Positions 1 through 5,677 of a DNA stretch of 32,057 nt are shown here, one piece after another; within the stretch, counting starts at the first letter, position 1; every line of letters begins with the position of its first letter. The notes below the pieces were generated by a model that saw only the letters and a list, made by a program, of their open reading frames with translations, searched no databases and was not told the origin of the DNA. The position numbers and the translations under genes are program-made. This stretch comes from an uncultured Collinsella sp. GTDB lineage: Bacteria; Actinomycetota; Coriobacteriia; Coriobacteriales; Coriobacteriaceae. The stretch spans positions 1 through 32,057 of the forward strand of contig CABVDE010000020.1 of the NCBI GenBank assembly GCA_902496945.1. The letters are read 5' to 3'.

Positions 1-251
1 TGCGGCCGATCCGGTTCGACCGGGCCGCGCGGCAAGGAGATATATTGCCAGACCGCGAAGCCCTGTGGGACGTCAATTCCACTCTTCACAAGTCCTACAC
101 AATATATCGCTTTCTATAGGTAATAGAAAGACTAGTGCGGATCTTCCGCACGTATCAGATGATGACCCTTTGGTTCAGGAATATATAGAGATCGGTCACC
201 TGTAAGTGTCTATCTACCCGCGCTTTTAGCAATGTAAACCGCGCTTTAGAT
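1..251. other. Left-edge non-coding stretch
   Basis: I see no convincing gene in this stretch. It is more AT-rich than the coding DNA around it. It contains a perfect 7-bp stem with a 3-base loop (arms 135-141 and 145-151) and a small ggcaa/ttgcc inverted repeat near 32-50. These could belong to the end of an RNA or gene lying to the left, but nothing allows an assignment. Confidence 0.4.
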
Positions 252-288
252 AAAAAGAGGGAGCGCCGCGCACAACGCGACACTCCCC
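252..288 (-). terminator. Rho-independent terminator of the infC-rpmI-rplT operon
   Basis: On the minus strand a 12-bp stem (arms 276-287 and 259-270, two G-U pairs, 5-base loop) is followed by a short U run read from 252-258. It lies about 20 bases past the rplT stop codon, as expected for the end of this operon. Confidence 0.85.
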
Positions 289-308
289 TAGCGATTCAAG
301 AGAATCTT

Positions 309-668
309 TTAGGCCTCGAGAGCCTTCTTGGCGATGGTAGCCAGCTCGTTGAAGGACTCGATGTCCTCGTAAGCCATCTGAGCCAGGACCTTGCGGTCAA
401 GCTCGATGCCGGCAAGCTTCAGGCCGTGCATGAACTGAGAGTAAGAGATGTCGTTCAGGCGAGCAGCAGCGTTGATACGGGTGATCCAGAGAGAACGGAT
501 CTCACGCTTCTTGTTGCGGCGATCACGATACTGATACTGCAGGGAGTGCTGGACCTGCTCTTTAGCATGCTTGTAAGTACGCGAAGCGGCACCGTAGTAA
601 CCCTTCGCACGGTGCATAACGGTACGGCGCTTCTTCTTGGCGGCAACAGCGCGCTTGATACGTGCCAT
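309..668 (-). CDS. rplT: 50S ribosomal protein L20
   Basis: This 119-residue protein has the usual L20 length and the very basic N-terminus (MARIKRAVAAKKKRRTVM) that threads into 23S rRNA. It also has the conserved central YRDRRNKKREIRSLWITRIN region and a globular C-terminal half. L20 is an early assembly protein of the large subunit, and in several bacteria it represses its own operon by binding the infC leader. An AGGAG Shine-Dalgarno sequence lies 10 bases before the ATG. It is the last gene of infC-rpmI-rplT, 46 bases after rpmI and just before a terminator. Identification is secure. Confidence 0.98.
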   Translation of the reverse strand: MARIKRAVAAKKKRRTVMHRAKGYYGAASRTYKHAKEQVQHSLQYQYRDRRNKKREIRSLWITRINAAARLNDISYSQFMHGLKLAGIELDRKVLAQMAYEDIESFNELATIAKKALEA

Positions 669-714
669 GTTCTATCAACTCCTAGACGGTAAAACGAAAA
701 ACGGGAACGCGAAC

Positions 715-906
715 TTAGGCGAGACGCGACTTGATGACCTTGCGGTCGGCAGCGGCGATCTCGGTCTCCTGACGGAAGCCACGCTTACGCTTGGTGGACT
801 TCTTGCTCAGGATGTGGCTCTTAAAAGCCTTGGCGCGCATAAGCTTGCCGGTACCAGTCTTGCGGAAACGCTTCTTGGTGCCGCTGTGGGACTTCATCTT
901 AGGCAT
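715..906 (-). CDS. rpmI: 50S ribosomal protein L35
   Basis: This 63-residue basic protein begins MPKMKSHSGTKKRFRKTGTG, the diagnostic L35 start, and continues with HILSKKSTKRKRGFR. L35 is a small structural protein of the large ribosomal subunit. An AAGGAG ribosome site lies 6 bases before the ATG. The gene sits between infC (32 bases upstream) and rplT, the conserved bacterial order, and is presumably translated from the same mRNA under L20 feedback. Confidence 0.98.
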   Translation of the reverse strand: MPKMKSHSGTKKRFRKTGTGKLMRAKAFKSHILSKKSTKRKRGFRQETEIAAADRKVIKSRLA

Positions 907-938
907 GAAATACTCCTTAATCGGTTACAGAACACTAG

Positions 939-1493
939 TTACTTGGTATCGCCTGCCGCTTTATCCTCATCGAAGGCGCCCTTAATCGGGGCGAGCAGCA
1001 TAAGCATGTTACGGCCTTCCATCTTAGGCTTGGACTCGACCGTAGCGTAAGGCTTGAGATCCTCGGCGAGACGCTCGAGAACGTTAAGACCCTGCTCCGG
1101 GTGAGCCATCTCACGGCCGCGGAACATGATGGTGATCTTAACGCGTGCACCCTTCTTGAGGAAACGTAGAACGTGGCCCTTCTTGGTTTCGTAGTCGCCT
1201 ACATCGATCTTGGGTCGGAACTTCATTTCCTTGACCTCGACCTTGGACTGGTTCTTACGAGCAGCCTTGGCCTTCATGGCCTGCTGGTACTTGAACTTAC
1301 CGTAGTCCATGACCTTGCAGACCGGCGGCTCCGCGTTGGGAGCGATCTCGACCAGGTCAAGACCCTGATCGTCGGCGACGCGCTGGGCATCGCGGATGGC
1401 GAACAGGCCGAGCTGAGAGCCATCGACGCCAATCAAACGGCACGAAGATGCAGTGATCTCGTCGTTGATGCGGGTGTCATCAGACTTAGCTAT
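939..1493 (-). CDS. infC: Translation initiation factor IF-3, probable AUA start
   Basis: IF-3 binds the 30S subunit, keeps it apart from 50S and checks initiator tRNA and start-codon pairing. The protein shows the N-domain (DTRINDEI, then SQLGLFAIRDAQRVADDQGLD), the lysine-rich linker and the C-domain (KFRPKIDVGDYETK, then the FRGREMAH element). The frame has an ATG at 1506-1508, but no ribosome site precedes it. The bases of that ATG run straight into GGAGGT, which sits 7 bases before an in-frame ATA at 1491-1493. I therefore start the gene at ATA, giving 184 residues. Several bacterial infC genes use AUU-type starts so that IF-3 limits its own synthesis, which fits. The ATG start would add five residues. 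Confidence 0.93.
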   Translation of the reverse strand: MAKSDDTRINDEITASSCRLIGVDGSQLGLFAIRDAQRVADDQGLDLVEIAPNAEPPVCKVMDYGKFKYQQAMKAKAARKNQSKVEVKEMKFRPKIDVGDYETKKGHVLRFLKKGARVKITIMFRGREMAHPEQGLNVLERLAEDLKPYATVESKPKMEGRNMLMLLAPIKGAFDEDKAAGDTK

Positions 1494-1623
1494 TTTCCCT
1501 ACCTCCATTCATAAAAAATAACCCGGCGCTTCTCAGCAACCAGGTCGTACACATAGATATCCTCTAAACGAGGAAGGGAATCTAAGTTGTATGACCAGTC
1601 AGCTGCTCATTGGCGCCAAAAGG

Positions 1624-1668
1624 TGGGAACCCTCGGGTTCCTCTTTAGGGCATTGCGGGAACAATGCC
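1624..1668 (-). promoter_or_regulatory. infC leader with attenuator-like alternative hairpins
   Basis: Two hairpins follow each other on the minus strand: a 6-bp stem (1662-1667 with 1650-1655) and a 7-bp stem (1635-1641 with 1626-1632), the second followed by CACCUUUU. The loop of the first contains GUUCC, which can also pair with GGAAC in the 5' arm of the second. The two states therefore exclude each other, as in a terminator/antiterminator switch. L20-controlled leaders are known for this operon in other bacteria. I cannot match this one to a known consensus by eye. The remaining roughly 120 bases to infC show no further clear structure. Confidence 0.5.
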
Positions 1669-1674
1669 TTGCGA

Positions 1675-1680
1675 ATAATA
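1675..1680 (-). promoter_or_regulatory. Candidate -10 box for infC operon
   Basis: On the minus strand this reads TATTAT. It would place the transcript start near 1668, immediately before the first leader hairpin. No good -35 box is seen 16-18 bases upstream, so this is a weak call supported mainly by position. Confidence 0.35.
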
Positions 1681-1709
1681 ACACGTGCAGCGCGTTATCA
1701 CATTACGTA

Positions 1710-1778
1710 CACGAAAAAGGGGGCCCATACCCCCTTGAACGCTCAGCTGCATGTATGGTGCCCGAGGCGAGACTCGAA
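1710..1778 (-). repeat. Partial duplicate of the tRNA-Leu 3' end with its terminator
   Basis: This 69-base stretch matches 1894-1962 with only three mismatches, all in the loop of the terminator hairpin. It contains the CCA end, acceptor 3' strand and half of the T-arm of tRNA-Leu (1756-1778), then a G5/C5 terminator hairpin with U run (1711-1736). The match stops inside the T-arm, so this is a tRNA fragment and not a gene. The same arrangement can arise from integration at a tRNA 3' end or from a local duplication. Confidence 0.85.
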
Positions 1779-1893
1779 GGGTCTTCGCTTCGCGAAGCCC
1801 CGGGCTTCGGGCGCATGGCGCCCTCGCCACGCTCCGCTACAAACAGGCCACAGGCCTGTTTGCTTAACGCTCCGCGCGCTCACGCGAGTTCGG
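1779..1893. repeat. Hairpin-rich 115-bp segment between the two tRNA 3'-end copies
   Basis: Three hairpins lie almost back to back: an 8-bp stem with a 1-base centre (1793-1800/1802-1809), a 6-bp stem with a 3-base loop (1809-1814/1818-1823) and a 9-bp stem with a 3-base loop (1841-1849/1853-1861). I see no credible protein. It may be a palindromic mobile repeat, a processed RNA or debris of an excised element. Confidence 0.6.
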
Positions 1894-1894
1894 C

Positions 1895-1920
1895 ACGAAA
1901 AAGGGGGCCTTGACCCCCTT
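1895..1920 (-). terminator. Terminator of tRNA-Leu
   Basis: On the minus strand AAGGGGG (1914-1920) pairs with CCCCCTT (1901-1907) across a 6-base loop and is followed by further U's from 1898-1900. It lies about 20 bases beyond the tRNA CCA end. A near-identical second terminator sits at 1711-1736. Confidence 0.85.
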
Positions 1921-1939
1921 GAACGCTCAGCTGCATGTA

Positions 1940-2026
1940 TGGTGCCCGAGGCGAGACTCGAACTCGCACGTTGTTGCCAACGGTGGATTTTGAGTCCACT
2001 GCGTCTGCCAATTCCGCCACTCGGGC
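1940..2026 (-). tRNA. tRNA-Leu (anticodon CAA)
   Basis: An 87-base class II tRNA on the minus strand. The acceptor stem GCCCGAG pairs with CTCGGGC. The anticodon stem GTGGA/TCCAC encloses CTCAAAA, giving anticodon CAA for UUG codons. A long variable arm, typical of leucine tRNAs, precedes the T-arm (GCGAG-TTCGAGT-CTCGC). The discriminator A and the CCA end are encoded in the DNA. The 5' end lies 39 bases past the transglutaminase-like gene. The 3' end is duplicated at 1756-1778. Confidence 0.95.
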
Positions 2027-2065
2027 ACGGAATGCGTGAGTAAGTTTATCACAGCTTTCTGTCGA

Positions 2066-3535
2066 TTAGTCCGAAAATGGAACTTCGAGCATTTCGATGA
2101 GCTCAACCGAACGGAGCATCTCGCGCTGGCGGCACCCACGTCCGTTAACCGAAGCTTCGCCCATCTGGTTGTCGTAGGGGTCGTCGCGCATGCCGTCGAA
2201 AACAGGTTCAAATTCTGCCTGGAATCGATCGTTGGCCACCATGCGCCATGGGTCGAGATTGCCAAAGTAGTGCTGGCGACGCCACTCCTCCCCCATTCTG
2301 CGTGCCGATGAGCCAAACGAGACATCGGCGTTAAGCCAACCAGTCTGCGGCGTATAGAACTCTGCCCAGTCATGCGGCCCCACCGAGTCGGGTGCAACAT
2401 ACAGACCACTCTGCCAACGGGCGGGCACACCGGCAATACGGCACATGGTGATAAACGTGAGCGCCATTACGCCGCAATCGCCGCGAAGCGAATGCGCACA
2501 GTCATCGGCGATGGACCCCAGAAGAAAGTACGGAGGCTGATAACGGTAATCGATATGCTGCGTCAGATAGTCATAGATAGCGCGAGCACGATCGAGCGGG
2601 TCGTCGAACCCATCAACGACGCTGGCGGTCAGCTGCTGCAGATGCGGCGTGAATGCAATATGCGGACGGTCCTCGGAAATATCCTCGGGCAGCGGTGCAT
2701 CCATGTACGGACGCACAGGAAGCGTGCCCCCATAGACATCGCAATAGGCGGCGTCAATGTGATAACGATAAGTCACCGAGAACGATCGCTCGGTCGAAGA
2801 ACGCCACGAAGCGGTGCGTGCCGGCGCACCCTCGGGGGCAACGTTCCCCTCCGGCGTCATATCGAGAACTTCGACCTGAGACTGTTGACGGCAGGCGGCA
2901 GCAACGGGAAGCCACACACGAACGGCCTCCCCCTCAAGGGCACCGGGAACAGATACGGACGCCTTAAGGGTAATCACGCGAGTCATCCCGTCTTGCGACT
3001 CCATCTCCTTGAGCATTTGGTTGCGCAGCGCAATTCCGTCCGTAGAATCGGGGCGCATGCCGGGAACCTCTTTGGGATACACGCGAAGCGAATCGAGGAA
3101 GTTGTCGAGAACAAACAGCTCGCCATCGATAAAGCGCCAGTCAATACGCTTGCGATCGATCAGATCGTCAAACTGCCCCTCGGTAAACTCAGGCCACTCC
3201 TCGCGAATCATCGCAATAGCCCGATTACGCGACACCGAAAAATGAAGCGGTGTCTCGAGCATGCGGTACCGCTCAGCACGAACGCAAGCAGCAAGAGAAG
3301 GCTCAGGATTCTGTTCCAAGAGGCGATCACAAGCTGCAACAGCCTGCGTCAAATATCCAGCATCCTTGAGACGAAGAATCTCGGGCGGCAGCCCAACATC
3401 AAGATGACGAAAATCATCACAGCAAACATCAACAGAGCAACCAACAGGGCCCTCGTCAACAACCTTCCCATCCGAAGGCAGCACGTCAATAACAGCCATA
3501 CCAAAATCCAAGTCATTAGAACTCTTGAAGCCCAT
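2066..3535 (-). CDS. Transglutaminase-like cysteine protease-fold protein
   Basis: This 489-residue protein has the transglutaminase-like core in its C-terminal third. The triad is visible as Cys354 in RGDCGVMALTF, His388 in PHDWAEFY and Asp404 in LNADVSFG. Family members cleave or cross-link amide bonds, but the substrate here is unknown. The N-terminal half has no recognised domain and includes a beta-rich stretch (about 185-265) before the catalytic region. No signal peptide or membrane segment is seen, so it is probably cytoplasmic. The start is uncertain: the ATG at 3535 lacks a ribosome site, and the first 45 or so residues have poor protein character. A true start near residue 13 or around residues 45-50 (through a rare codon) is possible. 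Confidence 0.8.
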   Translation of the reverse strand: MGFKSSNDLDFGMAVIDVLPSDGKVVDEGPVGCSVDVCCDDFRHLDVGLPPEILRLKDAGYLTQAVAACDRLLEQNPEPSLAACVRAERYRMLETPLHFSVSRNRAIAMIREEWPEFTEGQFDDLIDRKRIDWRFIDGELFVLDNFLDSLRVYPKEVPGMRPDSTDGIALRNQMLKEMESQDGMTRVITLKASVSVPGALEGEAVRVWLPVAAACRQQSQVEVLDMTPEGNVAPEGAPARTASWRSSTERSFSVTYRYHIDAAYCDVYGGTLPVRPYMDAPLPEDISEDRPHIAFTPHLQQLTASVVDGFDDPLDRARAIYDYLTQHIDYRYQPPYFLLGSIADDCAHSLRGDCGVMALTFITMCRIAGVPARWQSGLYVAPDSVGPHDWAEFYTPQTGWLNADVSFGSSARRMGEEWRRQHYFGNLDPWRMVANDRFQAEFEPVFDGMRDDPYDNQMGEASVNGRGCRQREMLRSVELIEMLEVPFSD

Positions 3536-3611
3536 TGTAGCGAGAAAAAAGAGAAAGCCCCAACAAAGAAGCCCTCAACACCGATAAACGGTAGCCAAAA
3601 AATGAATTCAC

Positions 3612-3692
3612 CCCAGTAACCCTGCGGCGCTAAACGAAGGAAGCCCCGACCCCCGGAACTGCTTCCTTGGCGCGACTTCTGACGAAGCCGGG
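3612..3692. repeat. Imperfect direct repeat, copy 1
   Basis: This resembles 3706-3788 at an offset of about 94 bases. Shared blocks are cccagtaaccctg near the left end, gcccc near the middle and gcgacttctg near the right end. It contains its own hairpin (3637-3644 with 3661-3668), which read on the minus strand could be a second terminator after fba. No gene is seen in 3536-3733 apart from these repeats. Confidence 0.6.
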
Positions 3693-3705
3693 GCAAATTA
3701 TTCAG

Positions 3706-3788
3706 CCCAGTAACCCTGTAGCGAGTTAACAAAGGAGGCCCCGTTCGCCCGGAGCTTTTCCCATTGCGCGACTTCTGGCAAAGCCAGG
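3706..3788. repeat. Imperfect direct repeat, copy 2
   Basis: Partner of 3612-3692. Its right part forms one side of the large hairpin at 3734-3826, so only half of that hairpin is duplicated. The divergence between copies suggests an old duplication or two members of a dispersed intergenic family. Confidence 0.6.
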
Positions 3789-3826
3789 TGAGCGCAAGGG
3801 AAAAACGTAGGGCGAACGGGGCCTCC
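3734..3826 (-). terminator. Large nested hairpin downstream of fba
   Basis: Three perfect helices are stacked: an outer 17-bp stem (3734-3750/3810-3826), a middle stem of 7 plus 6 bp with one bulged base (3756-3769/3792-3804) and a 5-bp cap (3775-3779/3783-3787). On the minus strand it follows the fba stop by 21 bases and is followed by TTTGTT. It is probably the fba terminator, although much longer than needed. Confidence 0.75.
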
Positions 3827-3847
3827 GACGGGAAATTAAACCGCTAC

Positions 3848-4714
3848 TTACGCCTTGTTGACGGAGCCAAACTCCTCCATGAGCTCCTTGGTGCGGACAA
3901 CGATGTTGTCGCGACCAGGCTTGAGGAGCTTGCGGGGGTCAAAGCCCTTGCCCTGCTGATCCTTGCCAGCCTCGATGTACTCGCGGACGCCCTTGGCGAA
4001 GACGAGCTGCAGGTCGGTGTTGACGTTGATCTTGGAGATGCCCAGGGAAATGGCCTTCTTGATCTGATCCTCGGGGATGCCGGTACCACCGTGCAGAACG
4101 AGGGGCAGGTCGCCGGTCTGGGCCTTGATCTCGCCCAGGCGCTCGAAGGAAAGGCCAGCCCAGTCGGCGGGGTACACGCCGTGGATGTTGCCGATGCCGC
4201 AGGCGAGGAAGTCGACGCCCAGGTCAGCGATCTGCTTGCACTCAGCAGGATCAGCGAGCTCGCCGCTGGAGGTCACGCCGTCCTCGGTGCCGCCAATGCC
4301 GCCGACCTCGGCCTCGATGGACATGCCCTTGGAGTGGGCAAGCTCAACGAGCTCCTTGGTGCGGTCGAGGTTAAGCTGGAAGGTCTCCTCGTGAGAGCCG
4401 TCATACATGATGGACGTGAAGCCGGCCTCGATGCACTTGAAGCAGTCCTCGTAAGAACCGTGATCGAGGTGAAGGGCGACGGGAACGGTAACGCCCGTGG
4501 CCTCGACGGCAGCCTTGACCATGTCGGCGCAGACCTTGAAACCGCCCATCCACTTAGCGGCACCAGCGGTGCACTGAAGGATCAGCGGAGACTTGGCCTC
4601 CTCGGCGGCCTGGAGAATAGCCAGGGTCCACTCGAGGTTGTTGGTGTTGAAGGCACCGAGACCGTACTTGCCGGCCTCAGCCTTCTTGAGCATGTCTGCT
4701 GCGTTGACGAGCAT
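3848..4714 (-). CDS. fba: Class II fructose-bisphosphate aldolase
   Basis: This 288-residue zinc-dependent aldolase splits fructose-1,6-bisphosphate into glyceraldehyde-3-phosphate and dihydroxyacetone phosphate in glycolysis, and works in reverse in gluconeogenesis. It shows the HLDHGS metal and substrate motif, YDGSHEET, EAEVGGIGGTEDG, the GIGNIHGVY metal-binding His and the phosphate-binding LVLHGGTGI and INVNTDLQ segments. The frame stays open well upstream, but the ATG at 4714 has an AGGAGG site 8 bases before it and begins MLVNAADMLKKA as in relatives, so this start is firm. It is probably a single-gene unit. The 194 bases upstream are AT-rich and contain ACGTTCGTTTGT (4782-4793), which also occurs at 20753-20764. 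Close relatives act on tagatose bisphosphate, so the sugar specificity is inferred. Confidence 0.95.
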   Translation of the reverse strand: MLVNAADMLKKAEAGKYGLGAFNTNNLEWTLAILQAAEEAKSPLILQCTAGAAKWMGGFKVCADMVKAAVEATGVTVPVALHLDHGSYEDCFKCIEAGFTSIMYDGSHEETFQLNLDRTKELVELAHSKGMSIEAEVGGIGGTEDGVTSSGELADPAECKQIADLGVDFLACGIGNIHGVYPADWAGLSFERLGEIKAQTGDLPLVLHGGTGIPEDQIKKAISLGISKINVNTDLQLVFAKGVREYIEAGKDQQGKGFDPRKLLKPGRDNIVVRTKELMEEFGSVNKA

Positions 4715-4908
4715 AAAAGAAACCTCCTGTAAGGTTGCTCCGATAACGCCTGAGATTTTACCACGGCGCACCCGAGCATAAACGTTCGTTTGTTCACGAA
4801 TATCGTCCAAACAGACTTTTTTTGACCGTTTGCCCCACAGAATCGACCCACTGGGGAAAATAGCTTGACGATTGAGCGGTCTTCGTGGTTCGAAAGACGG
4901 CTTCGAGC

Positions 4909-5592
4909 CTACATCTGCATGAACGGGTTCTGCATGAGCTCGCGCGCCATCGTGGTCGAATCGCCATGGCCTGTCAGGCAAACGGTATCGGGCGGAAGTA
5001 TCTTGGCAAGTTTGGAGAGCGAACGCATAATCGCCGCCTCGTCACCGCCGGAAAGATCGGTACGACCGTGGCTGCCCGGGAAAAGCGTGTCGCCCACAAA
5101 GGCGATGTTCCCCCGCTCGGTCGCGGCAAACAGGACTATGCCGCCCGGCGTATGCCCCGGCGTCTCGATCACCTGCAGGCAGACGTCGCCCACCTCGATC
5201 GTATCGCCCTCGGCAAGCAAGCGCGTCGGCTCACCCGGATCGGGCGTCTCGATACCCCACATGGCGTGTTGCTCCTCGATATTTGCGCGAGGCACCGTTA
5301 CATCCTTGGCGCACAACTCATATAGTGCAGCATCGCCAACGGCGGCCCGCACTCCGGCAACGCCGCCAACATGGTCGGCATGCCCATGCGTGCATATGGC
5401 ACCGAGCACGCACACATGAGGATGCGCGGTGCGGATATGCTCCACAAGACGCTCGCCTTCCCACGCGGGGTCGACGATTAAGCACTCGTTATTCGAAATC
5501 ACGGCGTAGCTGTTGGTCTGAATGGGACCATTGACAAGCGTTTCAATCGAGACCGACCCTCGGGGAGCCAAATCCAAAGTTACGACGCCCAT
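4909..5592 (-). CDS. Metallo-beta-lactamase-fold hydrolase (glyoxalase II-like)
   Basis: This 227-residue soluble protein has the full binuclear-metal set: THGHADH (68-74), the His in ETPGHTPGG near 142-150, the bridging Asp in GDTLF near 167, and a final His in LTGHGDST. Small single-domain members of this group often hydrolyse thioesters such as hydroxyacylglutathione-like compounds. Since Actinobacteria lack glutathione, the true substrate is unknown. AGAAGGAG lies 8 bases before the ATG. It follows rel by 85 bases with a hairpin between, and probably shares the recJ-rel transcript at a reduced level. In many bacteria a similar gene follows rel. Confidence 0.9.
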   Translation of the reverse strand: MGVVTLDLAPRGSVSIETLVNGPIQTNSYAVISNNECLIVDPAWEGERLVEHIRTAHPHVCVLGAICTHGHADHVGGVAGVRAAVGDAALYELCAKDVTVPRANIEEQHAMWGIETPDPGEPTRLLAEGDTIEVGDVCLQVIETPGHTPGGIVLFAATERGNIAFVGDTLFPGSHGRTDLSGGDEAAIMRSLSKLAKILPPDTVCLTGHGDSTTMARELMQNPFMQM

Positions 5593-5616
5593 GCGTGCAC
5601 TCTCCTTCTATAGACG

Positions 5617-5640
5617 TCGAGGCATCAGACGATGCCTCGA
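5617..5640. promoter_or_regulatory. Perfect 10-bp stem-loop between rel and the hydrolase gene
   Basis: The arms 5617-5626 and 5631-5640 are perfectly complementary with a 4-base loop. No U run follows on the minus strand, so it is not a classic terminator. It may be an RNA processing or stabilising element that sets the ratio of rel to the downstream gene. Confidence 0.55.
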
Positions 5641-5677
5641 ACGTAACGAATATCAACAATACGGTGCGTACGTCAGC

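Noticed and set aside
1756..1778. A second tRNA gene at the upstream repeat copy
   Set aside because: Only the CCA end, acceptor 3' strand and part of the T-arm are present. The anticodon and D arms are missing.
3349..3732. A 127-codon hydrophobic minus-strand open frame overlapping the start of the transglutaminase-like gene
   Set aside because: It runs through the tandem repeats and out of frame into the gene. No ribosome site and no recognisable family.
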